Positions 10,092 to 18,542 of a DNA stretch of 64,000 nt are shown in pieces. The DNA is taken from contig NC_010505.1 of assembly GCF_000019725.1 (NCBI RefSeq), forward strand, positions 4,944,001-5,008,000. Reading direction: 5' to 3'. Source of the DNA: Methylobacterium radiotolerans JCM 2831 (GTDB taxonomy: Bacteria > Pseudomonadota > Alphaproteobacteria > Rhizobiales > Beijerinckiaceae). The position numbers and the translations under genes are program-made. Below the pieces are notes generated by a model, which saw nothing but the letters and a program-made list of their open reading frames with translations, did not search any database and was not told the origin of the DNA. Positions within the stretch are counted from its first letter, which is position 1. Every line of letters starts with the position of its first letter.

Positions 10092-10573
10092 GGGAGAAAA
10101 TCTCAGGATCTGCGATGCTCGCTCCTATAACGTCAGGTTTCGTCGAGCAATCGAGCGATCGCGCTGTCCGTAATAAAGATTAAAATATTTTATAATCCGT
10201 CGTTTATATAGATAAATACGGCGATTGTCCGTGCGAAGACTTATCTGACGAAATCGTGCCGAATTTAGACGGGCCGGAATCGGCCCGCTCTTCGGCGGCG
10301 CGGCGGTGCGGCTCCCGCCCCGGGAGCGGCGGGGAGCGGATCTGGCGCCCCGCGCCGCATCCGCGAGGAGCCCCGGGCCGGGCCCGGGGCCGCGCGGGGC
10401 CGGCCTGCCGGCGTCCTGCCGGCGTCCTGCCGGCGTCCTGACCGTCCGGCCGTCGCGCGCCCTCGTCATGGCGGATCGGGTCGCGAGAACGGACCGTTCG
10501 ATCGGGGCCGGATTTCGGCGGGGTCCTGCCGGCTTGCGGGCCGCCCGCGGATCGGCGGCACCCCGCGTGTCGC
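10092..10573. other. Intergenic region with AT-rich promoter segment and small tandem repeat
   Basis: 482 bases between the chemoreceptor start and the end of the acetyltransferase. Bases 10160-10230 are strikingly AT-rich (for example TTAAAATATTTTATAA) in an otherwise GC-rich window, and probably carry the chemoreceptor promoter. Three perfect copies of CTGCCGGCGTC lie at 10405-10437. No supported gene. Confidence 0.5.
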
Positions 10574-11080
10574 CTACAGCGCGCGCTCGTAGCGCCAGGC
10601 CTCCATCCCGTCCTCGTAATAGTCCGGCCGCACGGCGAAGCGGGTGTAGCCCCGGCGCTCGTAGAGCCGGATGCCGGCGCCGTTGTCCGCGCGCACCTCC
10701 AGCCGCAGCCGGTCGCAGCCCTGGGCGCGGGCGCGGGCCTCCGCGGCGTCGAGGAGCCGGCCGCCGAGGCCGAGGCCGCCGCGATTCGGTGCCACCGCGA
10801 TCGAGGCCAGCCGGGCGATCCGGCTGCCGCGCCGCCGCTCCAGCACCGCGGCGCCCACGAGCACCGGAATCGGATCCCGGTCCGGCGGGTCGATCAGGGC
10901 CGCCAGCACGTCCATGGTGGGCGAGCGGATCGCGTGGCGGATCGCCCGGCGCTCGGCCCGGTCCGTGGCGAAGGCGGCGTGCTCCAGGGCGACCAGGGCG
11001 TCGAGATCGGCGAGGGTGGCGGTGCGGATCGTCGGCTCGGGGAGCCCGTCGCCGACCGGGCTGCGCAAGGGAGCGCTCAC
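10574..11080 (-). CDS. GNAT family N-acetyltransferase
   Basis: Acetyl-CoA-dependent N-acetyltransferase of about 168 aa. The GNAT core is clear: TIRTATLADLDALVALE at the N-terminus, the strand IARLASIAVAPNRGGLGLGGRLLDAAE containing the pyrophosphate-binding loop (degenerate Q/R-x-x-G-x-G/A), and RLYERRGYTRF near the C-terminus. It resembles RimI/Ard1-type enzymes, but the substrate is unknown. The frame is open up to 11389; those extra residues are Arg/Pro-rich and overlap the region upstream of the ornithine decarboxylase leader, so the GTG at 11080 is preferred. It is divergent from the ornithine decarboxylase gene. Confidence 0.85.
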   Translation of the reverse strand: MSAPLRSPVGDGLPEPTIRTATLADLDALVALEHAAFATDRAERRAIRHAIRSPTMDVLAALIDPPDRDPIPVLVGAAVLERRRGSRIARLASIAVAPNRGGLGLGGRLLDAAEARARAQGCDRLRLEVRADNGAGIRLYERRGYTRFAVRPDYYEDGMEAWRYERAL

Positions 11081-11399
11081 AGGGGGGCGCTCACGCCCGC
11101 GCCGTCGCGGTGGATCTGATCGGCCCGGCCATCGCTCGCTCGCCTGAGTCCTCTGCCCCCTCCGGTCAGATGCCCGCTTCCGCCCCGCTTGGGAAGCCCG
11201 CGCGGCCCGCCGCGCGCCGGCGGGATGCGTCGTTTTTGCAACGGAGCGCGCGGGGTGTGGATTGCGGGCGGAAAAGCGGGCGTTTCGGGGCGGTTTCCCC
11301 TTGTCGCGCGGGACCCGTCTCCGTATATGCGCCGTGCCCAATTTCGCACGTGCCTGTGGCCGCGTGTCGGTTGGTGGGCATCCGGTCAACTGCCGGACA

Positions 11400-11640
11400 G
11401 CCGCCAGGGGTCTTAAAGGATCGATGGTCGCAAGGGTGGATCCCTACGGCCGGCATCCAGGTGGCAACACCGGACCCCGACAACAACCGGCAGCCGGAGG
11501 CGAAACCGGCGAACCCCGCTCTCCACGGGGGACGCAGCTTAAAGCAACGACGAACGGGCTTTTTTGGTCTCGTCGGCCCTCCAAAGGCCGGCACCGAAGA
11601 GGCTTGTTTCTCTTTGCCCGGCGTGCGGTGGGGGTCCTCC
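11400..11640 (+). ncRNA. Structured leader of ornithine decarboxylase, speF-motif candidate
   Basis: A long untranslated leader lies between 11081 and the decarboxylase ATG at 11813. From about 11405 it holds a dense series of hairpins, including GGTGGCAACACC and CCCCGCTCTCCACGGGG, then a run of six T at 11560-11565 and a further CGGCC/GGCCG hairpin, suggesting control by premature termination. Position and sequence style fit the alphaproteobacterial speF RNA motif described upstream of ornithine decarboxylase genes. Assignment is from memory of that family, and the ends are approximate. Confidence 0.65.
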
Positions 11641-11812
11641 CTTCCAATCCACGGCAGCTTCCGGGTGCTCTGCGCCCGCACTGACGCACGCGTCTCCAAA
11701 GCGCGTGGGTCCGCGCGACGCATCGCCCCCTGACGCCGGCGGCCTGTCAGGCCGTCATCTTCGACAGCGCGCCCCGCGTAGGGCGCCCGCGAACCCGTGC
11801 CGGGAGACGACC

Positions 11813-12979
11813 ATGACCGACCGCATCCGTGACTACCTGCGCGTGCGCCGCGACCTCGGTCAGGACGAGGGCCCCGTGATGGTCCTCGACCTCGACGTCG
11901 TGCGCGACAACTACACCGCCTTCGCGCGCTCCCTGCCGGACACCCGGGTGTTCTACGCCGTGAAGGCGAACCCGGCTCCCGAGGTGCTGCGCCTTCTGGC
12001 CGAGATGGGCTCGTGCTTCGACACGGCCTCCGTCGCCGAGATGGAGATGGTGCTGGCCGCCGGCGCCACCGCCGACCGGATCTCCTTCGGCAACACCATC
12101 AAGAAGGAGCGCTGCATCGGCCGTGCCCTGAAGCTCGGCATCCGCCTGTTCGCGGTCGACTGCCAGGCCGAGGTCGAGAAGATCGCCCGGGCCGCCGAGG
12201 CCGTGGACGTGCCGGCCGGCGAGATCCGGGTGTTCTGCCGCATCCTCTGCGACGGCGTGGGCGCCGATTGGCCGCTCTCCCGCAAGTTCGGCTGCGTGCC
12301 CGAGATGGCCGCGGACGTGCTGGAGCACGCCCACCGCCAGGGGCTGGAGGCCTACGGGATCTCGTTCCATGTCGGCTCGCAGCAAGGCAACACCGAGGCC
12401 TGGGACGGGGCCCTCGGCTCCGCGGCGGCGGTCTTCCGCGAGTGCGCGGAGCGCGGCATCGGCCTGTCGATGGTCAATCTCGGCGGCGGCTTCCCGACCA
12501 AGTACCTCAAGGCGGTGCCGGGTGTGGAGAGCTACGGCGAGGCGATCTTCCGGGGCCTGACCAAGCATTTCGGCAACCAGATCCCCGAGACGATCATCGA
12601 GCCGGGCCGCGGCATGGTCGGCAATGCCGGCCTGATCGAGGCGGAAGTTGTTCTCGTGTCGCGCAAGTCCGCGGATGCCGACGAGGTCCGATGGGTCTAC
12701 CTCGACATCGGCAAGTTCGGCGGGCTGGCCGAGACCATGGACGAGGCGATCCGCTACCCGATCCGCACCGCGCGGGACGGGGACGCGACCGAGCCCTGCG
12801 TCATCGCCGGCCCGACCTGCGACTCGGTGGACGTGCTCTACGAGCGGCAGCTCTACCCGCTGCCGGTCTCGCTCTCGATCGGCGACAAGGTGCTGATCGA
12901 GGGCGCGGGCGCCTACACCACGACCTACGCGGCGGTGGCCTTCAACGGCTTCCCGCCCCTTCAGCAGATCGTGATCTGA
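11813..12979 (+). CDS. Ornithine/lysine-type decarboxylase, PLP fold type III
   Basis: Eukaryote-like ornithine decarboxylase (388 aa from the ATG at 11813) that makes putrescine from ornithine, the entry to polyamine synthesis. Seen: FYAVKANP with the PLP-binding lysine (near residue 49), SFHVGSQ, LGGGFPTKY, EPGRGMVGNAG and GPTCDSVDVLYE carrying the active-site cysteine. Longer frames upstream run through the structured leader and are rejected. Polyamine feedback through that leader is likely (inference). An inverted repeat just after the stop serves as terminator. Some homologues also use lysine, so substrate choice is not settled. Confidence 0.93.
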   Translation: MTDRIRDYLRVRRDLGQDEGPVMVLDLDVVRDNYTAFARSLPDTRVFYAVKANPAPEVLRLLAEMGSCFDTASVAEMEMVLAAGATADRISFGNTIKKERCIGRALKLGIRLFAVDCQAEVEKIARAAEAVDVPAGEIRVFCRILCDGVGADWPLSRKFGCVPEMAADVLEHAHRQGLEAYGISFHVGSQQGNTEAWDGALGSAAAVFRECAERGIGLSMVNLGGGFPTKYLKAVPGVESYGEAIFRGLTKHFGNQIPETIIEPGRGMVGNAGLIEAEVVLVSRKSADADEVRWVYLDIGKFGGLAETMDEAIRYPIRTARDGDATEPCVIAGPTCDSVDVLYERQLYPLPVSLSIGDKVLIEGAGAYTTTYAAVAFNGFPPLQQIVI

Positions 12980-12987
12980 TCGCGCGC

Positions 12988-13011
12988 GCCGCCCGGGACA
13001 CTCCGGGCGGC
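12988..13011 (+). terminator. Terminator hairpin after ornithine decarboxylase
   Basis: Perfect 9-base arms GCCGCCCGG and CCGGGCGGC with a 6-base loop, beginning 9 bases after the stop codon. The following tail is only moderately T-rich. Confidence 0.6.
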
Positions 13012-13205
13012 ATCCTTCCGAGACTGCTCCCGGCGGGTGACAGGCGGCAGGAGGCGGACGCACGGATCCCGTGCGTCTGGAACCACCCTGCGGTCACGCT
13101 GCGTTAAGGGCCGCTGCCGTTTCTCCGGAAGCGGCGGCCAGCCCTGATCGCTCGCCGAGACGATCCATCGCTTCTCCCGCTTGCCGGCCCGGGGAGGGCA
13201 CAGCC

Positions 13206-13757
13206 ATGATCGAGATCCGCGCGGAGCACCTTCACCACGTCCCGGCGCGCGAGCGCCTGCTCGACGCGTGCTTTCCCGGCAATCGACGCGCCAAGACCTC
13301 GGAGCGCCTGCGCGAGGGCCGGCTGCCGGCCCGCGGCCTCGCCTTCGCGGCGACCCGGGCGGGGCGCCTCGTCGGCACCCTGCGGCTGTGGCACGTCGAG
13401 GCCGGGCTCGCCCGCCCGGCGCTGCTGCTCGGCCCGCTCGCCGTCGATCCGGCGATCCAGGGGCAGGGGCTCGGCTCGGTGATGATGCAGGCGGCGCTCG
13501 GCCGTGCCGAATCCCTCGGCCACGGCGCCGTGCTGCTGGTCGGCGACGCGCCCTACTACGCCCGCTTCGGCTTCGACCGGGCGCTCGCGGACGGCCTGAC
13601 CCTGCCGGGGCCGTTCGAGCGCGCGCGCTTCCTCGGTCTCGAGCTGCGCGCGGGGGCGCTGGCGGGCGCCGCGGGGATGGTCCGGGCGACCGGCGTGCTG
13701 TCGCCGGCGGGCGCGGTGGCCAACGAGGCGGGGGTGGCGCGACGACGCGCCGCCTGA
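13206..13757 (+). CDS. GNAT family N-acetyltransferase, YhbS-like
   Basis: Putative acetyltransferase of 183 aa from the ATG at 13206 (MIEIRAEHLHHVPARE). Core features: LLLGPLAVDPAIQGQGLGSVMMQAAL, containing the acetyl-CoA loop Q-x-Q-G-L-G, and VLLVGDAPYYARFGFDRA, which resembles the YhbS/N-acetyltransferase 3 group. The substrate is unknown. It follows the ornithine decarboxylase gene by about 230 bases after a terminator, so it is probably transcribed separately. A palindromic repeat follows. Confidence 0.88.
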   Translation: MIEIRAEHLHHVPARERLLDACFPGNRRAKTSERLREGRLPARGLAFAATRAGRLVGTLRLWHVEAGLARPALLLGPLAVDPAIQGQGLGSVMMQAALGRAESLGHGAVLLVGDAPYYARFGFDRALADGLTLPGPFERARFLGLELRAGALAGAAGMVRATGVLSPAGAVANEAGVARRRAA

Positions 13758-13798
13758 GCGGGATCGTCAGGCGCCGAAAGCCTGAGGCGACGACCGCG

Positions 13799-13890
13799 CC
13801 GTCCCTGCGAGCGCCGCGAAGCTATCCGGGGCAGCGCGGTCCCCGAGCGCCGCGAATGCCCGGGTCGCCTCGCTGCGCCCGCGACGACGG
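13799..13890. repeat. Dispersed palindromic repeat, copy B
   Basis: Two inverted arms: CCGTCCCTGCGAGCGCCGCG near 13799-13827 and its imperfect complement at 13862-13890 ending GCGACGACGG. The right arm matches copy A (3655-3683) at 26 of 29 bases. It lies in a gene-free stretch between an acetyltransferase and dgcN. Confidence 0.65.
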
Positions 13891-14016
13891 TGTGCAGGCC
13901 CGGCATGTTGGGGATGCGGCCGCATCTGCGCGCCTGGCCGGCCTCGTGCATTGCGCCGGGCGCCCGCGATCCCGCATAGACGGTCCGCCGGCCTCCCGGA
14001 GAAGGTTGCTCGACCG

Positions 14017-15030
14017 ATGCAGATCGCCACGCCCTACCTGATGTTCCTGGGCGACGTGCCCGACACGCTGGCGGCGAAGACCGCCTACGGGATCAAGGAC
14101 TGGCGCCCCGAGTGGTGCGTCGGCCAGATGCGCCTCCCCGGCTGCGCCGCCGATCTCGGCATCCCCGACATGACCCTGGCCGAGGCCCTGGCGAAGGGCT
14201 GCCGGACCCTGGTGATCGGCGTCGTCAACGCCGGCGGCGTGCTGCCGGACCACTGGGTGAAGGAGATCGTCGCGGCGATCGAGGCCGGGCTCGACGTGGC
14301 GAGCGGCCTGCACGTCAAGCTCGGCACGGTCCCGGCCATCGCCGAGGCCGCGGCACGGCGCGGCCGCCAGCTCCACGACGTCCGCCACACCGACGAGCGC
14401 TTCCCCACCGGCAAGGGCACCAAGCGGGCCGGGCGGCGCCTGCTCACCGTCGGCACCGACTGCTCCGTCGGCAAGAAGTACACCGTGCTGGCCCTGGAGC
14501 GCGGCATGCGCGCGCGCGGCCTGGACGCCGATTTCCGCGCCACCGGCCAGACCGGCGTGTTCATCTCCGGCCGGGGCGTCGCCATCGACGCCGTCGTGGC
14601 CGACTTCATCTCCGGCGCCGTCGAGACGATCGCGCCCGAAGCCGCCCCGAACCACTGGGACCTGATCGAGGGCCAGGGCTCGCTCTACCACCCGTCCTTC
14701 GCGGGCGTGAGCCTCGGCCTGCTCCACGGCGCGCAGGCCGACGCCTTCGTGGTCTGCCACGAGCCGACCCGCACCAACATGCGCGGCGTGAAGCACCCGC
14801 TGCCGACCATCCGGCAGGTGATCGACCTCACCGTGCAGCTCGGCAGCCTGACCAACCCGGCGATCCGGCCGGTCGGCATCGCGGTGAACACACAGGCGCT
14901 CGCCGAGGGCGAGGCGCGGGCCCTCCTCGACAAGCTCGCGTCCGAGCACGGCCTGCCCGCCACCGACCCGGTGCGCTTCGGCGTCGACGGGCTGGTCGAC
15001 CGGATCGTCGCCGACTTCCCGGAGGCCTGA
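14017..15030 (+). CDS. dgcN: DUF1611 protein, N-acetyltransferase DgcN type
   Basis: DUF1611 protein of 337 aa beginning MQIATPYLMFLGDVPDTLAAKT. A P-loop-like GTDCSVGKKYTVLALERGM lies at about 150-170, with GQTGVFISGRG and IEGQGSLYHPSF typical of the family. Homologues paired with a dipeptide-epimerase-like partner are reported as D-glutamate N-acetyltransferase DgcN in D-glutamate use; transfer of that function here is inference. The stop is followed after one base by the ATG of dgcA, so the two are translationally coupled. Confidence 0.85.
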   Translation: MQIATPYLMFLGDVPDTLAAKTAYGIKDWRPEWCVGQMRLPGCAADLGIPDMTLAEALAKGCRTLVIGVVNAGGVLPDHWVKEIVAAIEAGLDVASGLHVKLGTVPAIAEAAARRGRQLHDVRHTDERFPTGKGTKRAGRRLLTVGTDCSVGKKYTVLALERGMRARGLDADFRATGQTGVFISGRGVAIDAVVADFISGAVETIAPEAAPNHWDLIEGQGSLYHPSFAGVSLGLLHGAQADAFVVCHEPTRTNMRGVKHPLPTIRQVIDLTVQLGSLTNPAIRPVGIAVNTQALAEGEARALLDKLASEHGLPATDPVRFGVDGLVDRIVADFPEA

Positions 15031-15031
15031 C

Positions 15032-16015
15032 ATGGCGCGCCGCCTGACCCTCGCCGTCGAGCGCTTTCCCATCGCCGGCGCCTTCACGATCTCGCGCGGC
15101 AGCCGCACCGAGATCGCCGTCGTGGTGGCGACGATCGCGGACGGCGACGCGGTCGGGCGCGGCGAGTGCGTGCCCTATCCGCGCTACGGCGAGAGCGTCG
15201 AGAGCGTCAGCGCCCTGATCGAGGGCCAGGCGGAGGCGATCGCCGCCGGGATCGAGCGGGACGCGCTCATGGCCCGCATGAAGGCGGGCGCCGCGCGCAA
15301 CGCCCTCGACTGCGCGCTGTTCGACCTCGAGGCGAAGCGCCAGGGCCGCCCCGCCTGGGAGATCGCGGGTCTCGCCGAGCCCCGGCCGGCGATCACCGCC
15401 TACACGCTGAGCCTCGGCACGCCGGAGAGCATGGCGGAGGCCGCCCGCAAGTCCGCCCACCGGCCGCTGCTCAAGGTCAAGCTCGGCGGGGACGGCGATC
15501 CGGAGCGCATCGCCGCGGTGCGGGCCGGCGCGCCGGAATCCCGGCTGATCGTCGACGCCAACGAGGCGTGGCGGCCCGAGAACGTCGAGGCCAACCTCGC
15601 GGCCTGCCTGAAGGCGGGCGTCGCGCTGATCGAGCAGCCGCTGCCGGCCGACGCCGACGCCCTGCTGGCCGAGATCCCCCACCCGGTGCCGGTCTGCGCC
15701 GACGAGAGCCTGCACGACCGTGCCGGACTCGACGCGCTGGCCGGGCGCTACGACGCGATCAACATCAAGCTCGACAAGACCGGCGGCCTGACCGAGGCGG
15801 TGCTCCTCGCCCGCGAGGCGCGGGCCCGGGGGCTCTCGATCATGGTCGGCTGCATGCTCGGCACCTCGCTGGGCATGGCGCCGGCGGCACTGCTCGCCAA
15901 CGCCGCGGAGTTCGTCGACCTCGACGGACCGCTGCTGCTGGCCTGCGACCGTGACCCGCCGCTGCGCTACGAGGGCAGCCTGATGCACCCGCCGACGCCG
16001 GAGCTCTGGGGCTAG
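15032..16015 (+). CDS. dgcA: Enolase-superfamily epimerase/racemase, DgcA or L-Ala-D/L-Glu epimerase type
   Basis: Member of the muconate-lactonising subgroup of the enolase superfamily, 327 aa. Seen: LLKVKLGGDGDPERI with the catalytic K-x-K lysine pair, metal-ligand positions LIVDANEAW (Asp), LIEQPLP (Glu) and CADES (Asp/Glu), then INIKLDKTGGL with the second catalytic lysine. Such enzymes epimerise L-Ala-D-Glu or racemise N-acylated glutamate. Its one-base spacing from dgcN and the GGAGG site inside the end of dgcN indicate a two-gene operon for D-amino-acid or cell-wall peptide salvage. Confidence 0.88.
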   Translation: MARRLTLAVERFPIAGAFTISRGSRTEIAVVVATIADGDAVGRGECVPYPRYGESVESVSALIEGQAEAIAAGIERDALMARMKAGAARNALDCALFDLEAKRQGRPAWEIAGLAEPRPAITAYTLSLGTPESMAEAARKSAHRPLLKVKLGGDGDPERIAAVRAGAPESRLIVDANEAWRPENVEANLAACLKAGVALIEQPLPADADALLAEIPHPVPVCADESLHDRAGLDALAGRYDAINIKLDKTGGLTEAVLLAREARARGLSIMVGCMLGTSLGMAPAALLANAAEFVDLDGPLLLACDRDPPLRYEGSLMHPPTPELWG

Positions 16016-16117
16016 GGCACGCGGGCGGAGCGGTCGCCGTCCGCGGTCCGAGACCGCCCAGCGCGAGATCCCGGAGGCTCGGCCCTGTGGAGATCCCAGG
16101 TGCGGACGATAGGGATC

Positions 16118-16140
16118 GCCCCGCCTGTCACCGGCGGGGC
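16118..16140 (+). terminator. Hairpin after dgcA
   Basis: Perfect 8-base arms GCCCCGCC and GGCGGGGC around a 7-base loop, about 100 bases after the dgcA stop. No T-run follows, so it is a candidate only. Confidence 0.4.
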
Positions 16141-16160
16141 CTCACAAAGGGTTTGGGATT

Positions 16161-16170
16161 AGGTATACCA
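16161..16170. promoter_or_regulatory. Palindromic operator candidate AGGTATACCA
   Basis: GGTATACC at 16162-16169 is a perfect 8-base palindrome, extended to 9 of 10 positions of TGGTATACCA. It lies about 125 bases before the start of the ketopantoate-reductase-like gene. Operators of this form are common for GntR/FadR-type repressors; no such regulator is encoded nearby. Confidence 0.3.
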
Positions 16171-16294
16171 GAAGGCTTGCCTTCCTCTCGCCCGGCTGCC
16201 ATCCATCGCGTGTGCGCTCGGGGCGTGGCGTGGACGCGCTGTTCCCAGCAGCCAGACAACACACAGCAAGTCTTCAATGCTGGGGAGGAAAGAC

Positions 16295-17344
16295 GTGGCC
16301 AGAAACATCCTGATCCTGGGGGCCTCCTACGGCTCGCTCCTGGGGACCAAGCTCCTGATGGCCGGTCACAACGTGACCCTGGTGTGCCGGCGGAAGACCG
16401 CGGACCTGATCAACCGCGAGGGGACCGAGGTCCGCATCAAGCTGCGCGACGAGAAGGAGCACCGCGCGATCCACTCGCGCGATCTGCCCGGCAAGGTCGA
16501 CGCGATGCCGCCGGAAGAGGTCGACGTGTCGCGCTACGACCTCGTCGGCCTCGCCATGCAGGAGCCGCAGTACAACAACCACACGATCCGCGTCCTGATG
16601 ATCAAGATCGCGGCGGCGAGGCTGCCGTGCCTGTCGATCATGAACATGCCGCCGCTGCCCTACCTCAAGCGGATCCCGGCGCTCGCCGCCATGGACCTCG
16701 AGGATGCCTACACCAATGCCGGCGTGTGGGACCGGTTCGAGCCGGGGCTGGTGTCGCTCTGCTCCCCCGATCCGCAGGCCTTCCGGCCGCCGGAGGAGGA
16801 GGCGAACGTCCTCCACGTCGGCCTGCCGACGAATTTCAAGGCCGCGACCTTCGCGGACGAGGCCCACAACCGGCTGCTCCGGGAACTGGAGGCCGACATC
16901 GACGCCGTGCGCCTCGACGGGCACGACGTGCCGGTGAAGCTCAAGGTGTTCGACTCGCTGTTCGTGCCGCTCGCCAAGTGGTCGATGCTGCTCACCGGCA
17001 ATTACCGCTGCATCACCCCGGGCGAGCCGCAATCGATCCACGACGCCGTCCACGGCGACCTGGCGCGCTCGCGGGCGATCTACGACCACGTCGACGGCAT
17101 CGCCCGGAAGCTCGGCGCCGACCCGGCCGACCAAGTGCCGTTCGAGAAGTACGCTAAGGCCGCCGAGAGCCTGCTGAAGCCGTCCTCGGCGGCGCGGGCG
17201 GTGGCGAACGGCGCGCCCTACATCGAGCGGGTCGACCTGCTGGTGAAGCTGATCTCGCACCAGCTCGGCGAGCCGAACGCCGAGATCGACCGCACCGTCG
17301 AGACCGTCGATCGCAAGCTCGACGAGCGCATCATCGAGGGCTGA
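16295..17344 (+). CDS. Ketopantoate reductase (ApbA/PanE)-like protein
   Basis: About 349 aa starting with the Rossmann strand NILILGASYGSLLGTKLLMAGHNV, a G-x-S-x-G-S variant of the dinucleotide-binding glycine motif, followed by VTLVCRRKTADLI as in ketopantoate reductases. The C-terminal half is helical and ends with KLDERIIEG. The GTG at 16295 follows GGGGAGG by 6 bases and puts the Rossmann strand at the N-terminus; the ATG at 16277 lies upstream of that ribosome site. The substrate is unknown: the classical ketopantoate-binding Lys and Asn positions are not clear, so it may act on another 2-oxoacid. Confidence 0.8.
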   Translation: MARNILILGASYGSLLGTKLLMAGHNVTLVCRRKTADLINREGTEVRIKLRDEKEHRAIHSRDLPGKVDAMPPEEVDVSRYDLVGLAMQEPQYNNHTIRVLMIKIAAARLPCLSIMNMPPLPYLKRIPALAAMDLEDAYTNAGVWDRFEPGLVSLCSPDPQAFRPPEEEANVLHVGLPTNFKAATFADEAHNRLLRELEADIDAVRLDGHDVPVKLKVFDSLFVPLAKWSMLLTGNYRCITPGEPQSIHDAVHGDLARSRAIYDHVDGIARKLGADPADQVPFEKYAKAAESLLKPSSAARAVANGAPYIERVDLLVKLISHQLGEPNAEIDRTVETVDRKLDERIIEG

Positions 17345-17462
17345 TCGGCCCCGTCACTGTCACGCGGTGCGGAGCGCCGCGCGGCGTTTGCTGTGCTCTC
17401 GTCTTCACGAGCGGGGCGAAGTGATCCCAGGGCGGCGCGCCATCGGTCGGCGTGGCGCCTCC

Positions 17463-17492
17463 GGGTCGCTTCGCTCTCGCTCGCAGAGACGG
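17463..17492. repeat. Dispersed repeat half-unit, copy C
   Basis: GGGTCGCTTCGCTCTCGCTC then GCAGAGACGG resembles the right arm of palindromic repeats A and B (alternating TCGC/GCGA with a terminal ACGG). Only one arm is clear here. It lies between two genes. Confidence 0.45.
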
Positions 17493-17508
17493 TCGGCGCG
17501 CCTTCACC

Positions 17509-17847
17509 TTACTCCGCCAGATCCAGGAAATGCCGCCCCTGGCGGTCGTCGATCTCGATGATCCAGAGATCGGAATCGAACCGGATCTCCTTGGTCAGGC
17601 GCTCCTCCACGTCGAGCGGGCTGCCGCCGGTGACGATCGCGGTGAAACGGCGGTCACCGCTCTCCTCGGCCTCGAACAGGGCCTGCGGCGCCGGCCCGTA
17701 GAGATCGGCGCTGCCGTCGAGGCGGTCGACTTTCACGAAGATCGCGCCCGCCTCCGCGGACCCGCGCCGGCGCAGCACGGCCGGGATGCCCGCGACGTCC
17801 AGGCGCCGCAGATGGGCCGAGACCCAGAAATCGGAGCGCAGGCGCAT
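17509..17847 (-). CDS. DUF1491 family protein
   Basis: Small protein of 112 aa from the ATG at 17847 (MRLRSDFWVSAHLRRLD). The start MRLRSDFWVSA, the block GAIFVKVDRLDGSADLYGPAP, and the end LWIIEIDDRQGRHFLDLAE are characteristic of DUF1491, a conserved alphaproteobacterial family of unknown function. A frame extension up to 18006 is Arg/Pro-rich and rejected. No operon partner is apparent. Confidence 0.88.
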   Translation of the reverse strand: MRLRSDFWVSAHLRRLDVAGIPAVLRRRGSAEAGAIFVKVDRLDGSADLYGPAPQALFEAEESGDRRFTAIVTGGSPLDVEERLTKEIRFDSDLWIIEIDDRQGRHFLDLAE

Positions 17848-18177
17848 GCGTCTGTAGCCCTGTGAACCTCGGCTCGCCGCGGGAGGCGGTCCGACGCGGC
17901 GGTCGTCCCTCGAACCCCGCGGGCTCGGAGCGGTGCGGCCTCCGCCATGCGCGAAAGCGCCGGCGCGGGCAAGCGCGGGCCAGCGCGGACGCGCCGCGTC
18001 GGCCATCTGGCATGAACGCTTCAGCGCGCAAAATATTCCGTCAGAAAAACCAGTATTCTTCGGGATTAAAAAAGGATCGATCCGTGTGCGTCAGCGCACA
18101 TCTACAGTATTTTTTGCTGATTAACTGAGCAAAGGGCGCCCGAATTCGCAGTTCACGATGATTTAAGGAGCACTCCG
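17848..18177. other. Intergenic region with AT-rich segment
   Basis: 330 bases. Bases 18030-18125 are AT-rich (runs of A and T) and include the palindrome TGTGCG-TCAG-CGCACA at 18085-18100, which could be an operator or a terminator stem. AAGGAG lies just before the next start. No gene supported. Confidence 0.45.
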
Positions 18178-18468
18178 ATGCGGAGAATGACCTCGCGCGC
18201 GACGCTGATCGTCGCCTGCCTGTGCGGTGTTGTGCCGTCGGCCCACGCCCGTCCGGAGACGCTCATGGATTTACTGGGCAACCGCGACTCCACGTCCTGC
18301 CCGCGCTACCAGCGGACCCCGAGCGATGCCTGCAACATCGTCGTGCATCGGCCCGGCGGTAATCCCACGCAGGACATGACCGGATCGATCGGCCACGCGA
18401 AGTCCTGGCAGGCCAATGGCGGCCCGCGCTGCAAGACGATCTGCCGGTTCACCGGCACGCAGTACTGA
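18178..18468 (+). CDS. Small secreted cysteine-containing protein
   Basis: 96-aa protein with a clear signal peptide (MRRMTSRATLIVACLCGVV then PSAHA, cleavage near residue 24) and a mature chain with four cysteines (STSC, DAC, PRC, TIC), likely forming disulfides in the periplasm. AAGGAG lies 8 bases before the ATG. No family recognised. It stands alone after an AT-rich leader, which suggests its own promoter. Confidence 0.7.
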   Translation: MRRMTSRATLIVACLCGVVPSAHARPETLMDLLGNRDSTSCPRYQRTPSDACNIVVHRPGGNPTQDMTGSIGHAKSWQANGGPRCKTICRFTGTQY

Positions 18469-18542
18469 GGGGCGGCGCACCGACTTGTCGCGACGATCGG
18501 CACCCGCGCCGCCCCTCCGGCGCGGGTTGCCGCCGGGTCTCG

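Noticed and set aside
11262..11684. 140-aa frame over the ornithine decarboxylase leader
   Set aside because: Overlaps the structured leader in several frames, with no family motif or good ribosome site.
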